From CAYFQV01 sp964654185 (GTDB lineage: Bacteria; Spirochaetota; Spirochaetia; DSM-27196; PWMO01), in assembly GCA_964654185.1 (NCBI GenBank), contig CAZZIE010000218.1, forward strand, positions 1 through 5,579: a stretch of DNA of 5,579 nucleotides, in the 5' to 3' direction. Under the pieces are notes generated by a model. The model ran no database searches. It was not told the DNA's origin and worked only from the letters and a program-made list of their open reading frames with translations. The position numbers and the translations under genes are program-made. This document shows positions 1 to 5,380 of the stretch, piece after piece. How positions within the stretch are numbered: the first letter of the stretch is position 1; the number at the start of each line of letters is the position of its first letter.

Positions 1-1
1 G

Positions 2-85
2 GCTCTTCTGGCCGACGCCCGCCTGGCCACCGGCAATACTGACGGTTTCAGGCTCTTCGCCGCCGAAGGGCTCGAGTTGGTGTAG
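2..85 (+). pseudogene. C-terminal end of a PIN-domain (VapC-type) toxin, cut by window start
   Basis: The frame opening at base 2 reads 27 codons and stops at TAG 83-85. It carries RLATGNTDGF followed by GLELV. PIN-domain ribonucleases of the VapC/FitB type commonly end this way: a T-x-N-x-x-F segment holding the last acidic or polar active-site position, then a short strand ending in L-E-L-V or similar. VapC toxins cleave RNA and are neutralised by a VapB antitoxin encoded just upstream. Only the tail is visible, so the gene may be complete outside the window. It is in the same frame as the next PIN remnant but separated from it by the stop. Recognition rests on about 18 residues, so another PIN subfamily is possible. 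Confidence 0.5.
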
Positions 86-145
86 GGCGAGAGGTGCTGC
101 AGGGGCTATCCGGGATCGGCGCCCGCGCCGCCCCAGTCGGGCAGC

Positions 146-463
146 TATGGTCTGACTGAGCTGTTGGAGCGGAACCTCGTGCTCACCCATCCCTTCGTGG
201 TCGGAGAGCTCGCATGCAGCAACCTGAAAGAGAGGGAGAACGTCCTTCACCTTCAAAAGCGGCTCCCGGCGGTGCGGAAGGCCACCGACTCCGAGGTCTT
301 CGATCTCATTGAGCGGCGAAACCTGGCGGGGCGCGATATCGGCTTCACGGACGCTCATCTTCTGGCCGGGTGCCTGCTCACACCGGGGACCCTCTTCTGG
401 ACGCTGGATCCCGAGGCGGCCGCTGCGGCGCGCATACTGAACATTGCATTCGAGGAATCACGC
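146..463 (+). pseudogene. VapC-type PIN-domain toxin, 5'-truncated
   Basis: The reading frame shows VapC/PIN similarity from about base 146 (residues GLTELLERNLVLTHP) to 463. Numbered from the TTG at 164, it has the acidic residue of VVGELA (E15), the acidic residue of FTDAHLLAG (D63) and WTLD (D82). These match the second and later catalytic positions of the fold. The N-terminal strand carrying the first catalytic Asp (usually V-D-T-S/T) and roughly 25 residues are missing. Upstream codons 86-145 (GERCCRGYPG and on) do not resemble a PIN N-terminus, and an in-frame TAG lies at 83-85. TTG 164 is the first usable start but has no clear ribosome binding site. The toxin is therefore probably dead. 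Its C-terminus (LNIAFEESR) looks near complete but has no stop, and the frame continues directly into the nucleotidyltransferase. Confidence 0.75.
452..457 (+). promoter_or_regulatory. Ribosome binding site favouring the internal start at 464
   Basis: GAGGAA ends 6 bases before ATG 464, at the start of the nucleotidyltransferase domain. The TTG at 164 has no comparable site, so this supports independent translation of the antitoxin from 464 rather than only as a PIN fusion. Confidence 0.5.
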
Positions 464-796
464 ATGGATCTGACGGAATACATTCACAGCGCATTGGCGG
501 GGCTCCCCGTCCGGGAGGCGATTCTTTTCGGCTCCCGTGCCGAGGGGGGCGAAGGCGAGGGAAGCGACGTGGACCTCATCGTCGTCCTGGATCGGGAGGC
601 GCCGGTACAGACATTCGAGGAGCGCATGGCACTTCAGGTGCAGGTGCGCTCTGCCCTCCACGAGCTCAGTGAGCGACATGGCCTGGACGTCCTTGTGTAC
701 ACGCTTCCGGAATACCGGCAGTTTCTCGCCTCCGGCAGCTGCTTCTCTCGTACCGTCCAGGAGTCGGGAAAGGTGGTCTATGAAGCAGCGGGTTGA
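464..796 (+). CDS. mntA: MntA-type minimal nucleotidyltransferase antitoxin
   Basis: This 110-residue protein matches the minimal nucleotidyltransferase (MNT) family. It has the signature G-S-R-A-E-G followed by S-D-V-D, which supplies two metal-binding aspartates (about residues 35 and 37). A third Asp lies in HGLDVLVYT (about residue 75). The C-terminus (ESGKVVYE) is typical of the family. In characterised MntA-HepT systems the MNT protein is a cytoplasmic antitoxin that transfers AMP onto the HEPN ribonuclease HepT and inactivates it. The start at ATG 464 is chosen from family length and the GAGGAA upstream. The frame also extends without a stop to TTG 164, giving a possible 210-residue PIN-MNT fusion. 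Its 3' end overlaps the ATG of the HepT remnant by 17 bases, the usual operon arrangement. The domain looks intact, but its toxin partner is destroyed. Confidence 0.85.
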   Translation: MDLTEYIHSALAGLPVREAILFGSRAEGGEGEGSDVDLIVVLDREAPVQTFEERMALQVQVRSALHELSERHGLDVLVYTLPEYRQFLASGSCFSRTVQESGKVVYEAAG

Positions 797-851
797 AGAG
801 TGGCTGACACGCGCGGAGATTGACCTTGAACGAGGTCAACGCCGTCCATAA
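780..851 (+). pseudogene. HepT-type HEPN toxin, N-terminal remnant
   Basis: ATG 780 opens 23 codons ending at TAA 849-851. The first 17 or so residues (MKQRVEEWLTRAEIDLE) match the first helix of small HEPN proteins encoded after MNT genes, which are normally about 120-140 residues. The catalytic R-x4-6-H motif lies in the missing part, so no ribonuclease activity is possible. Similarity ends near base 832-840, and no continuation appears in any frame of the following 300 bases. This points to a deletion or recombination junction rather than a simple frameshift. The overlap with the mntA end (780-796) preserves the ancestral coupled operon structure. Identification depends on a short segment but is strengthened by position. 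Confidence 0.7.
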
Positions 852-1186
852 CCGCCGTTCCCCCGGCCGTAACCCCGATTACGCACTGCGCCGCGGATCG
901 TTTCGTGCAGCGGGAGCGACTCACAAACGCGGCCCCGCCGACCGGCTCCAAATCGTCTCCCCACAATGACTTGAACGCCGCATCCGCCGTTCCGCCAGCC
1001 TCCCTGTAGCCCGCCACCGACCTGGCACGCCTCCTGCTATTGAACCACCAGGGCCGCGGACGGAGCTGCGCGGCGGGGTGGCCGCGCCGGGCCGGTGAAC
1101 GGCGCCGTCGGGCGGGGCTGGCGCCCCAACAATCGGGTCGGGCGCCCGCCGGCGCGCAGAACACCGCGGCCCACAGGAGGTTCAAC
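852..1186 (+). other. Intergenic stretch with no recognisable gene
   Basis: Open frames exist on both strands here, but none gives protein-like sequence or a recognisable domain. They are the usual stop-poor frames of GC-rich DNA. Positions 1040-1170 are extremely GC-rich and contain short inverted repeats, for example GGGGC 1114-1118 with GCCCC 1123-1127. These could form part of the 5' leader of the next gene. No convincing -35/-10 pair is visible. The left edge is the point where the HEPN gene breaks off. Confidence 0.5.
1175..1180 (+). promoter_or_regulatory. Consensus ribosome binding site
   Basis: AGGAGG lies 6 bases before ATG 1187. It fixes the start there rather than at the upstream in-frame codons (frame open back to 1040), and a signal peptide begins exactly at this ATG. 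Confidence 0.85.
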
Positions 1187-1651
1187 ATGGTGAGACGAGT
1201 GATCGTGAGCATCGTCCTGATGTCTTTTCTGCTGCCAATGGCTCTTGCTGCACAGGAGGCGGCGCAGAGCTCGGACCGGACGAGTCCGCATGAGGTGGCC
1301 CGGCAGGCGCGGCGCGACGCCGCGAACGATGCAAAAGACTTCCGCCCGACCTGGTGGGGCACCGGCGCCTTTGCGGCATCGCTGGTCCTGAGCCCGCTCA
1401 TCGGCGGCGGCGCGGTGACGGTGATCGGCTACACCGTGGAGGGCCAGGTCGAGGTGCCGGCGGTCCGCATGATCGAGGTCGAGGAGCTCTACGGCGACGA
1501 CTACCGCCTCCTGGACGTCTACGAGGAGGAGTACGAGGACGCCTACGGCGACATCAAGACGCGCAAGCAGGGCGGCCGCGCCCTCCTTGGCACCGGCCTG
1601 GTCGTCGGCCTCTACCTGGCCCTCTACGCCGCCCTTGTCGCGGGGTACTAG
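1187..1651 (+). CDS. Small secreted or membrane-anchored protein of unknown function
   Basis: This is a 154-residue protein I cannot assign to a named family. Residues 1-21 form a Sec signal peptide: MVRR, a hydrophobic core, then ALA as the probable cleavage site. A polar, Arg/Ala/Asp-rich segment follows (about 24-52). Next come WWGTG and a hydrophobic segment (about 59-82) containing SPLIGGGAVTVIGY. A very acidic middle (about 96-122) is rich in Glu, Asp and Tyr. A short basic patch, KTRKQGGR, precedes a C-terminal hydrophobic helix (about 132-152). The likely topology is two membrane segments with the acidic loop between them. Similar proteins pairing an S-P-x-x-G-G-G turn with a Tyr/Glu-rich segment and a terminal helix occur as hypotheticals in environmental high-GC bacteria (recollection, not a search). 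GC-rich third positions suggest resident genome content rather than a recent import. Confidence 0.8.
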   Translation: MVRRVIVSIVLMSFLLPMALAAQEAAQSSDRTSPHEVARQARRDAANDAKDFRPTWWGTGAFAASLVLSPLIGGGAVTVIGYTVEGQVEVPAVRMIEVEELYGDDYRLLDVYEEEYEDAYGDIKTRKQGGRALLGTGLVVGLYLALYAALVAGY

Positions 1652-1666
1652 CGCGGGCGCAGGTGT

Positions 1667-1747
1667 TGCCTGGTCCGGGCGTCCTCCAGGGCCGGGGGCG
1701 GGGCCTCACTCCGCAGCCTCCCCGACGTGCCTGGTCCGGGGTCCAGG
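1667..1747 (+). repeat. Two direct repeats that can each form a small hairpin
   Basis: The 13-mer TGCCTGGTCCGGG occurs at 1667-1679 and 1728-1740. Each copy is followed by GTCC and then CCAGG (1686-1690 and 1743-1747), so each can pair CCTGG with CCAGG. They lie just after the stop at 1651 and before the ART locus. They might act as a terminator for the upstream gene or mark a junction. There is no T-run, so intrinsic termination is uncertain. Confidence 0.5.
1695..1707 (+). repeat. Possible left flanking repeat of the ART-helicase segment
   Basis: GGGGCGGGGCCTC here resembles GGGGCGGGCCTC at 4419-4430, differing by one G. The two copies bracket the lower-GC ART-helicase segment, and the right copy lies at the break point of the truncated helicase-nuclease gene. 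In GC-rich DNA this may be chance. Confidence 0.25.
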
Positions 1748-1755
1748 ATCCTGAT

Positions 1756-1764
1756 AGAGGAGGA
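1756..1764 (+). promoter_or_regulatory. Very strong ribosome binding site before ATGATGATG
   Basis: AGAGGAGGA is followed by three consecutive ATG codons at 1767, 1770 and 1773, with spacings of 2, 5 and 8 bases. The best-spaced starts belong to the short leader ORF, not to the ART frame, which is closed by TGA at 1771-1773. Confidence 0.65.
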
Positions 1765-1766
1765 CG

Positions 1767-1871
1767 ATGATGATGGTTCTTGCCACACAACGACTCCAAC
1801 GGTTCCGAGGTGCAGGCGACGTACGCGTTCTCGGGCAGGGCCAGTCATGGGAAAGTGCGGAGTATGGATAG
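1767..1871 (+). CDS. Short leader ORF overlapping the ART start
   Basis: The frame beginning at ATG 1767 encodes 34 residues (32 if the third ATG is used) and ends at TAG 1869-1871. It overlaps the ATG of the ART gene at 1864 by 8 bases in a different frame. The peptide (MMMVLATQRLQRF and on) matches nothing I recognise. Support is the strong AGAGGAGGA upstream and the stop-start overlap, which is typical of translational coupling. It may be a leader peptide allowing ribosomes to reinitiate at the ART start, whose own ribosome binding site is weak. It could also be the 5' remnant of a gene lost at the junction, or meaningless. Confidence 0.4.
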   Translation: MMMVLATQRLQRFRGAGDVRVLGQGQSWESAEYG

Positions 1872-2475
1872 CGACGTTTTGAGATCGTGGTTCCAGCGTA
1901 GTCTCGTCTCTGATGAAAGTGGGAACCCCAAGATCGTGACGCATGCCACTGATGAGGAGTCGTTCATTCCGGAGCTGAGATATGGTATGGGACCTCACTT
2001 CTCCGATGTCGACACGGCGCTCACACGCTTCGAGCAGCGAATCATTGATGGTGCTCCGCTGGACACGTGTTACCTCTACAGAGCATATCTGAGGATAGAG
2101 CGTCCTGTTCGCATGCGAGACGTGCACTTCGACGAGTTGTGCACGTTTATCGATGGTCTTCTTGAGACTGGTGTGATTCTCGAAGCCGAAGTTACCGCAT
2201 GCTGCGGTAGGCGCAAATTCTGGTACGGGGTAACGCCGCAACAGAATCGGGAGCTGATCGCGCGTGTCGTTGAGTTGCTTCGTGATCGCGGGTACGACGG
2301 CATCGCATACCGAAACTTCATCGAGGGGGGAGGCGCGCTCACCTGGATACCATTCAGCCTGGAGCAGATCATGGCAACTCCGGAAAACCAACTCGCTTCA
2401 GATACTCCCAGATTGCATCATACCACTGCGGGTTTCGTGTTGGATCGTCGGGGTTTCCCGGAGGAACTGCAATGA
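1864..2475 (+). CDS. ADP-ribosyltransferase-fold protein, ART-PolyVal-like
   Basis: This is a 203-residue protein. Residues 8-28 read SWFQRSLVSDESGNPKIVTHAT. That matches the opening of ART-PolyVal domains: S-K-V-V-D-E-x-G-x-P-x-V-V-x-H-G-T, where His (H27 here) contacts NAD. GPHFSD (44-49) corresponds to the following G-x-x-F-T/S-D element, then YLYRAYLRIERPV (70-82). The end, GYDGIAYRNFIE (143-154) and ALTWIPFSLEQI (158-169), matches the family's Y-D-G...V/I-F-x-P-x-Q-I-K closing strands. The canonical G after H-A is T, a minor change. These domains are known from phage and plasmid polyvalent proteins and probably modify macromolecules using NAD; the target here is unknown. Start ATG 1864 fits the domain edge; TTG 1780 is possible. 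Residues beyond 169 lie antisense to the helicase 3' end and look like read-through. Its GC is clearly below that of flanking genes. Confidence 0.75.
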   Translation: MDSDVLRSWFQRSLVSDESGNPKIVTHATDEESFIPELRYGMGPHFSDVDTALTRFEQRIIDGAPLDTCYLYRAYLRIERPVRMRDVHFDELCTFIDGLLETGVILEAEVTACCGRRKFWYGVTPQQNRELIARVVELLRDRGYDGIAYRNFIEGGGALTWIPFSLEQIMATPENQLASDTPRLHHTTAGFVLDRRGFPEELQ

Positions 2476-4378
2476 CCAGGCCCTGACGGGCCCGCGTCAG
2501 GAGAACTCGATACGCGTTCTTGAGGTAGCGTCGGCGATCCTCCTTTCTCACGTTTATCCAGCGGTTACCGCGGAACTCGCGGTGAACCCATTGGTTCTCG
2601 GCCGGGATGAAGTCAGCGTCCCACGCGACACAGACCCAATCGAGCTCCAAGCCTTGTATCTTGAACTCCGTGGCCACGTCCTCACAGTAGAATGAGGAAC
2701 GTACATCGTCCTTGTCTGCCAGGAACCAGTTGACGGGATCGACGGTTGTCCGGACATCGATGGCGAGTGGCTTGAGCCGCTCTGCATGGGACGACGCGAC
2801 AATTCCATAACGCTCAGAGCCGCGGGCTTGTTGGCGTAGCCAGTGGCTGGCCACCGCCAGGTCTCTTGTAAGGACGATCGGGTAGTTTTCCTCGATCCGA
2901 CGCAGTGTTCTTCGTGCATCCTCGACTTCCATATCCAATACCTGTCGGACTAGTTCCGACACGTGTTCCGCCCTAAATGATCGCATGGACACGCCTAAGT
3001 GCAGGTCCCGGTTGAACGTCGCCAATCCTTGTTGCGCGGTCCGAGCAAGCTCGTCGGAGGCCTGGTACTCACTGTCCATCAGGCGATCCGACACGTAGAT
3101 GTGCCAATGACGAAAACGCCGTCCTATCGCCCGTAACCACTCACCAATGCCCGCCTCGCCGGTGTTGATTTCCTGACCGCCTCCCACGAGGCAAACTATG
3201 ACGCCCCAGTCCCTGTGCCGATCCATGCAAGAGATAAGGAACTCCGGCTCCGACATATCGAAGCCAGGCATGTCTCTCTTCTGCTGCATGAATCGACTCG
3301 TCTGCTCGCGATTCCACGCTCGCTGAGCTTCATCGAATAGGGCAACATGATCTGCAGGTGCTCTGGAATCCGCCAGATAGGTATCTCGGTAATGGTGCAC
3401 GTTTTGGACGAATGCTTTTACTTCACTTCGTGCAGTGCCTTTTCTGAGTCTCTCCCCGTGCTGGAGAGCCCTCCGAACACGATCTCGGGCAAGAGCTTCC
3501 TGAAGTACTCGCACCAGGGGCCCGTTTCCCGAGAGAAACACGCTGAACAGCTGACTTTCCGTGTTCAGGTGAAGGGTTGCAATGTTCAGTCCGATGAGTG
3601 TTTTACCAGCTCCCGGGACCCCCGTCACCAGGCATAGTGCCTTCTCTCCGTTGTCACGGGCGTGTTCGATTATGCTCGATATGGCGTTGGTTGTAGCATT
3701 GAGGTTCTGTGAGCCAGCAGCACTACGTGAAATTTCGGTTACCGAATGACCACGGTATAAGGCCAGGGCAGCCTCGATGATCGTCGGGGTGGGCAGATAG
3801 CGTCCGTTGTCCCAGAGGAAGCCTTGTGGAACGACGCCATCACCTGGCGCTCTGGAGAGCACCATGTGGAGAATCGCTGCTAGTCTGGCAGGCGAGCACG
3901 TTACCGGCAGGAAGACTCCGTCATGCGCTTGGTCGAACCGATAGTGAGGTGTGACGCCATCTCCAGCGTCGGTCGCCACAACGATTGGCATGATCGCACA
4001 GTTATGGCTAGGCTCGTGGAAGTTCTTCAGATCCAGAGCGTAGTCCCATACTTGTTCGAGCGCCTTGGTGCTGGCACGCTGCTCGCCGACTTTGAACTCC
4101 AGCACGACGATGACAGTTCGAAAGAGGAGGACAACATCTATACGACTTCCCATCCGGGGAATCGGGTACTCGAATAGAACGAACTCCTCACGACGACGGG
4201 GGAGCGCCGCTCTGAGGCTGTGTAGTGTGCTCTTCAAGATGTCGATCTCAAGTTGCCAGGCGGCGATCTGAGCTTGCTCGACCGCAGACCGGCCTGCGGC
4301 GCTCAACACACCTACGATGGACGCTCGATCACGCTCCAGAAAGGCGTTAACCGTTTCAGCATACCAGGATACACTCAT
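2369..4378 (-). CDS. DUF2075 (Schlafen group 3-like) SF1 helicase with N-terminal PD-(D/E)XK nuclease
   Basis: This 669-residue protein looks full length for the family. The N-terminus has a RecB/Cas4-type nuclease core: RIDVVLL (D81), VLEFKVGE (E94, K96) and QVWDY (Q109, Y113, the Q-x-x-x-Y motif). The helicase part has Walker A GVPGAGKT (253-260), Walker B ALFDEAQ (D349, E350), motif III CLVGGGQEI (396-404), an R-bearing SMRSFR (464-469), motif V FKIQGLELDWV (572-582) and motif VI YRVLLTRARQGLVI (623-636). All helicase and nuclease key residues are present, so an ATP-driven nucleic-acid motor with nuclease activity is expected. Family members are common in defence islands. ATG 4378 is chosen because MSVSWYAETVNAFLERD matches family starts; the frame stays open to 4591, but that stretch is antisense to the next gene. 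No clear ribosome binding site is seen. TATCCT lies 9 bases upstream, so a nearly leaderless transcript is possible. Confidence 0.92.
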   Translation of the reverse strand: MSVSWYAETVNAFLERDRASIVGVLSAAGRSAVEQAQIAAWQLEIDILKSTLHSLRAALPRRREEFVLFEYPIPRMGSRIDVVLLFRTVIVVLEFKVGEQRASTKALEQVWDYALDLKNFHEPSHNCAIMPIVVATDAGDGVTPHYRFDQAHDGVFLPVTCSPARLAAILHMVLSRAPGDGVVPQGFLWDNGRYLPTPTIIEAALALYRGHSVTEISRSAAGSQNLNATTNAISSIIEHARDNGEKALCLVTGVPGAGKTLIGLNIATLHLNTESQLFSVFLSGNGPLVRVLQEALARDRVRRALQHGERLRKGTARSEVKAFVQNVHHYRDTYLADSRAPADHVALFDEAQRAWNREQTSRFMQQKRDMPGFDMSEPEFLISCMDRHRDWGVIVCLVGGGQEINTGEAGIGEWLRAIGRRFRHWHIYVSDRLMDSEYQASDELARTAQQGLATFNRDLHLGVSMRSFRAEHVSELVRQVLDMEVEDARRTLRRIEENYPIVLTRDLAVASHWLRQQARGSERYGIVASSHAERLKPLAIDVRTTVDPVNWFLADKDDVRSSFYCEDVATEFKIQGLELDWVCVAWDADFIPAENQWVHREFRGNRWINVRKEDRRRYLKNAYRVLLTRARQGLVIAVPPGNPDDPTRNPQWYDAIWEYLKRVGFPELP

Positions 4379-4418
4379 CAATCTGCCAGGATAGCGAAGC
4401 CAGGACCCTGTTGCCAGA

Positions 4419-4430
4419 GGGGCGGGCCTC
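4419..4430 (+). repeat. Possible right flanking repeat of the ART-helicase segment
   Basis: GGGGCGGGCCTC is the partner of 1695-1707 (one G fewer). It falls at the point where the following gene's helicase similarity begins, so it may mark the recombination junction. It is also simply the codons for the conserved G-A-G-L, so chance similarity is quite possible. Confidence 0.25.
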
Positions 4431-4433
4431 GTT

Positions 4434-4925
4434 GTGATTGGTGACCGGGTGTACTCCGGGCGCCTCGACAAAGACCATGTGCTCCGGCGGTTCTCCGAGT
4501 ACGTGGACGAGCTCGAAGATGAGGCTGCCCGTGGCCGGCAGTCCGGTGCAGCGTCCTCAGGTGAGGGGGTAGGCCAGGATGCATCGTCCACGTATCCCAG
4601 TGTGGCGCGACCGGAGCTGGTCTCCGATTACGAGCGGCGGCTCTACGCGCTGCTGGTGGATGCGGGCCTCCGACCGATTCCGCAGTACAGCGTAGAGCAG
4701 TATCTGCTTGACTTTGCGCTGTTTGACGGGGAACGCAAACTGGCAATCGAGGTCGACGGCGAACACTACCACCGCGACTGGACCGGCGAGCTCATGACCC
4801 GCGACCGCCTCCGCAACATCCGCCTCTACGAGCTCGGCTGGGACGTCATGCGCTTCTGGGTCTACCAGATCGAGCTCGAGCCCGAGGCGTGCGTTCAGAA
4901 GGTGAGGGGGTGGGTGAGTTTTTGA
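4434..4925 (+). CDS. C-terminal remnant of a large helicase-nuclease (MTES_1575/DUF559/Vsr-like nuclease domain)
   Basis: From GTG 4434 the product is 163 residues. Residues 64-163 form a Vsr/DUF559-like restriction endonuclease fold, closest in my recollection to the REase_MTES_1575 domain. Landmarks are SDYERRLYALLVDAGLRPIPQY, LDFALFDGE (D93), LAIEVDGEHYH (E106, D108, H111, H113), RDRLRN and ELGWDVMRFW. In larger relatives this domain ends a DNA2/NAM7-type SF1 helicase. The upstream frame (from about 4416) still reads RGAGLVVIGDR, the end of helicase motif VI (T-R-A-R-x-x-L-V-V-x-G-D), followed by the linker YVDELEDEAARG. The frame closes at TAG 4392-4394, and all earlier helicase motifs are absent. 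This is therefore a 5'-truncated gene. The nuclease fold is intact, and AGAGGGG at 4416-4422 could support translation from GTG 4434, so a free-standing nuclease is possible but unproven. Confidence 0.75.
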   Translation: MIGDRVYSGRLDKDHVLRRFSEYVDELEDEAARGRQSGAASSGEGVGQDASSTYPSVARPELVSDYERRLYALLVDAGLRPIPQYSVEQYLLDFALFDGERKLAIEVDGEHYHRDWTGELMTRDRLRNIRLYELGWDVMRFWVYQIELEPEACVQKVRGWVSF

Positions 4926-5008
4926 GGATCATGCCGTAGCGTGCAGATTTCGTTGAACAACCGAGACGCCGGGAGGACACCGACGGAGTGAGGTCACGGT
5001 GCCGTGTG

Positions 5009-5353
5009 TTACATTTCCGGACGTTCGGGGACGGCATCTGGATGCGATTCCCGCTCCACCCAACTCGGCTCATCCACTTCCGGGCTTTCTCGATAGATGA
5101 CCAGCGGATCAACATCCAGGCACGCGGTTTCGTCCCTGTTTCCCTGGAGATCCCAGGCGAGCGTGCCGTTCATGACGGTAAGGGTGGTTCGAAAACGGCG
5201 CTCGTCCTTGAGCGGGGCGAATACTTCGTGTTCGAGGAGAGGTTGCGCATCGAAATCGTGAATCGATCCGTCGTCGAAGTACACCAGCACGTGGTATTCG
5301 GGAGCCGGAATGACCTGGAGGACCTCGGGAAAGTAGCGGGGATCAGTAATCAT
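5009..5353 (-). CDS. DUF2442 domain protein
   Basis: This is a 114-residue protein. Residues 10-88 match DUF2442: EVLQVIPAPEYHVLVYFDDGSIHDFD, then LLEHEVFAPLKDERRFRTTLTVMNGTLAW and LDVDPLVIYRES. The core pattern is a beta-rich F-D-D-G-S/T...D...F-x-x-L-x-D...F...W...D-x-D-P-x-x-Y. The biochemical function of the family is unknown. It is often encoded beside DUF4160 in small two-gene modules thought to resemble toxin-antitoxin pairs; no DUF4160 is visible here. Residues 91-114 (PEVDEPSWVERESHPDAVPERPEM) form a charged tail beyond the usual family end. ATG 5353 is supported by GAGGGA on the minus strand (5359-5364) 5 bases upstream. The gene converges on the nuclease remnant with an 83-base gap, in which CACGG 4995-4999 and CCGTG 5002-5006 are complementary; a terminator there is only a guess. 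Confidence 0.85.
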   Translation of the reverse strand: MITDPRYFPEVLQVIPAPEYHVLVYFDDGSIHDFDAQPLLEHEVFAPLKDERRFRTTLTVMNGTLAWDLQGNRDETACLDVDPLVIYRESPEVDEPSWVERESHPDAVPERPEM

Positions 5354-5380
5354 TGCAGTCCCTCAATGCACGCTATTGCT

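Noticed and set aside
1040..1186. Upstream extension of the signal-peptide protein
   Set aside because: Arg/Gly/Ala-rich filler; the consensus ribosome binding site and signal peptide place the start at 1187.
1251..1259. Second copy of CACAGGAGG, identical to the bases at the ribosome binding site (1172-1180)
   Set aside because: It lies in the signal-peptide coding region with no suitable start just downstream; probably chance.
778..1401. Minus-strand open frame of 207 codons across 852-1186
   Set aside because: I considered a transposase remnant because of a C-V-I-G-V-T-A-G-G-T stretch, but no catalytic motif or continuation supports it, and it runs antisense through the signal-peptide gene.
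1744..1753. Perfect palindrome CAGGATCCTG
   Set aside because: A 10-base palindrome is expected by chance; no second copy with consistent spacing.
1354..1770. 138-codon Arg/Gly-rich frame overlapping the signal-peptide gene
   Set aside because: Typical alternate-frame shadow in GC-rich DNA.
1648..2391. Long minus-strand open frame (247 codons) opposite the ART gene
   Set aside because: Composition is shadow-like, with no domain; the + strand carries clear ART motifs over the same bases.
4379..4591. 71-codon N-terminal extension of the DUF2075 helicase
   Set aside because: Ser/Pro/Arg-rich, antisense to the nuclease remnant, and family proteins begin at the MSVSWYAET-like segment.
4846..5115. 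89-codon minus-strand frame over the DUF2442 end
   Set aside because: Overlaps DUF2442 and the nuclease gene in other frames and shows no family features.
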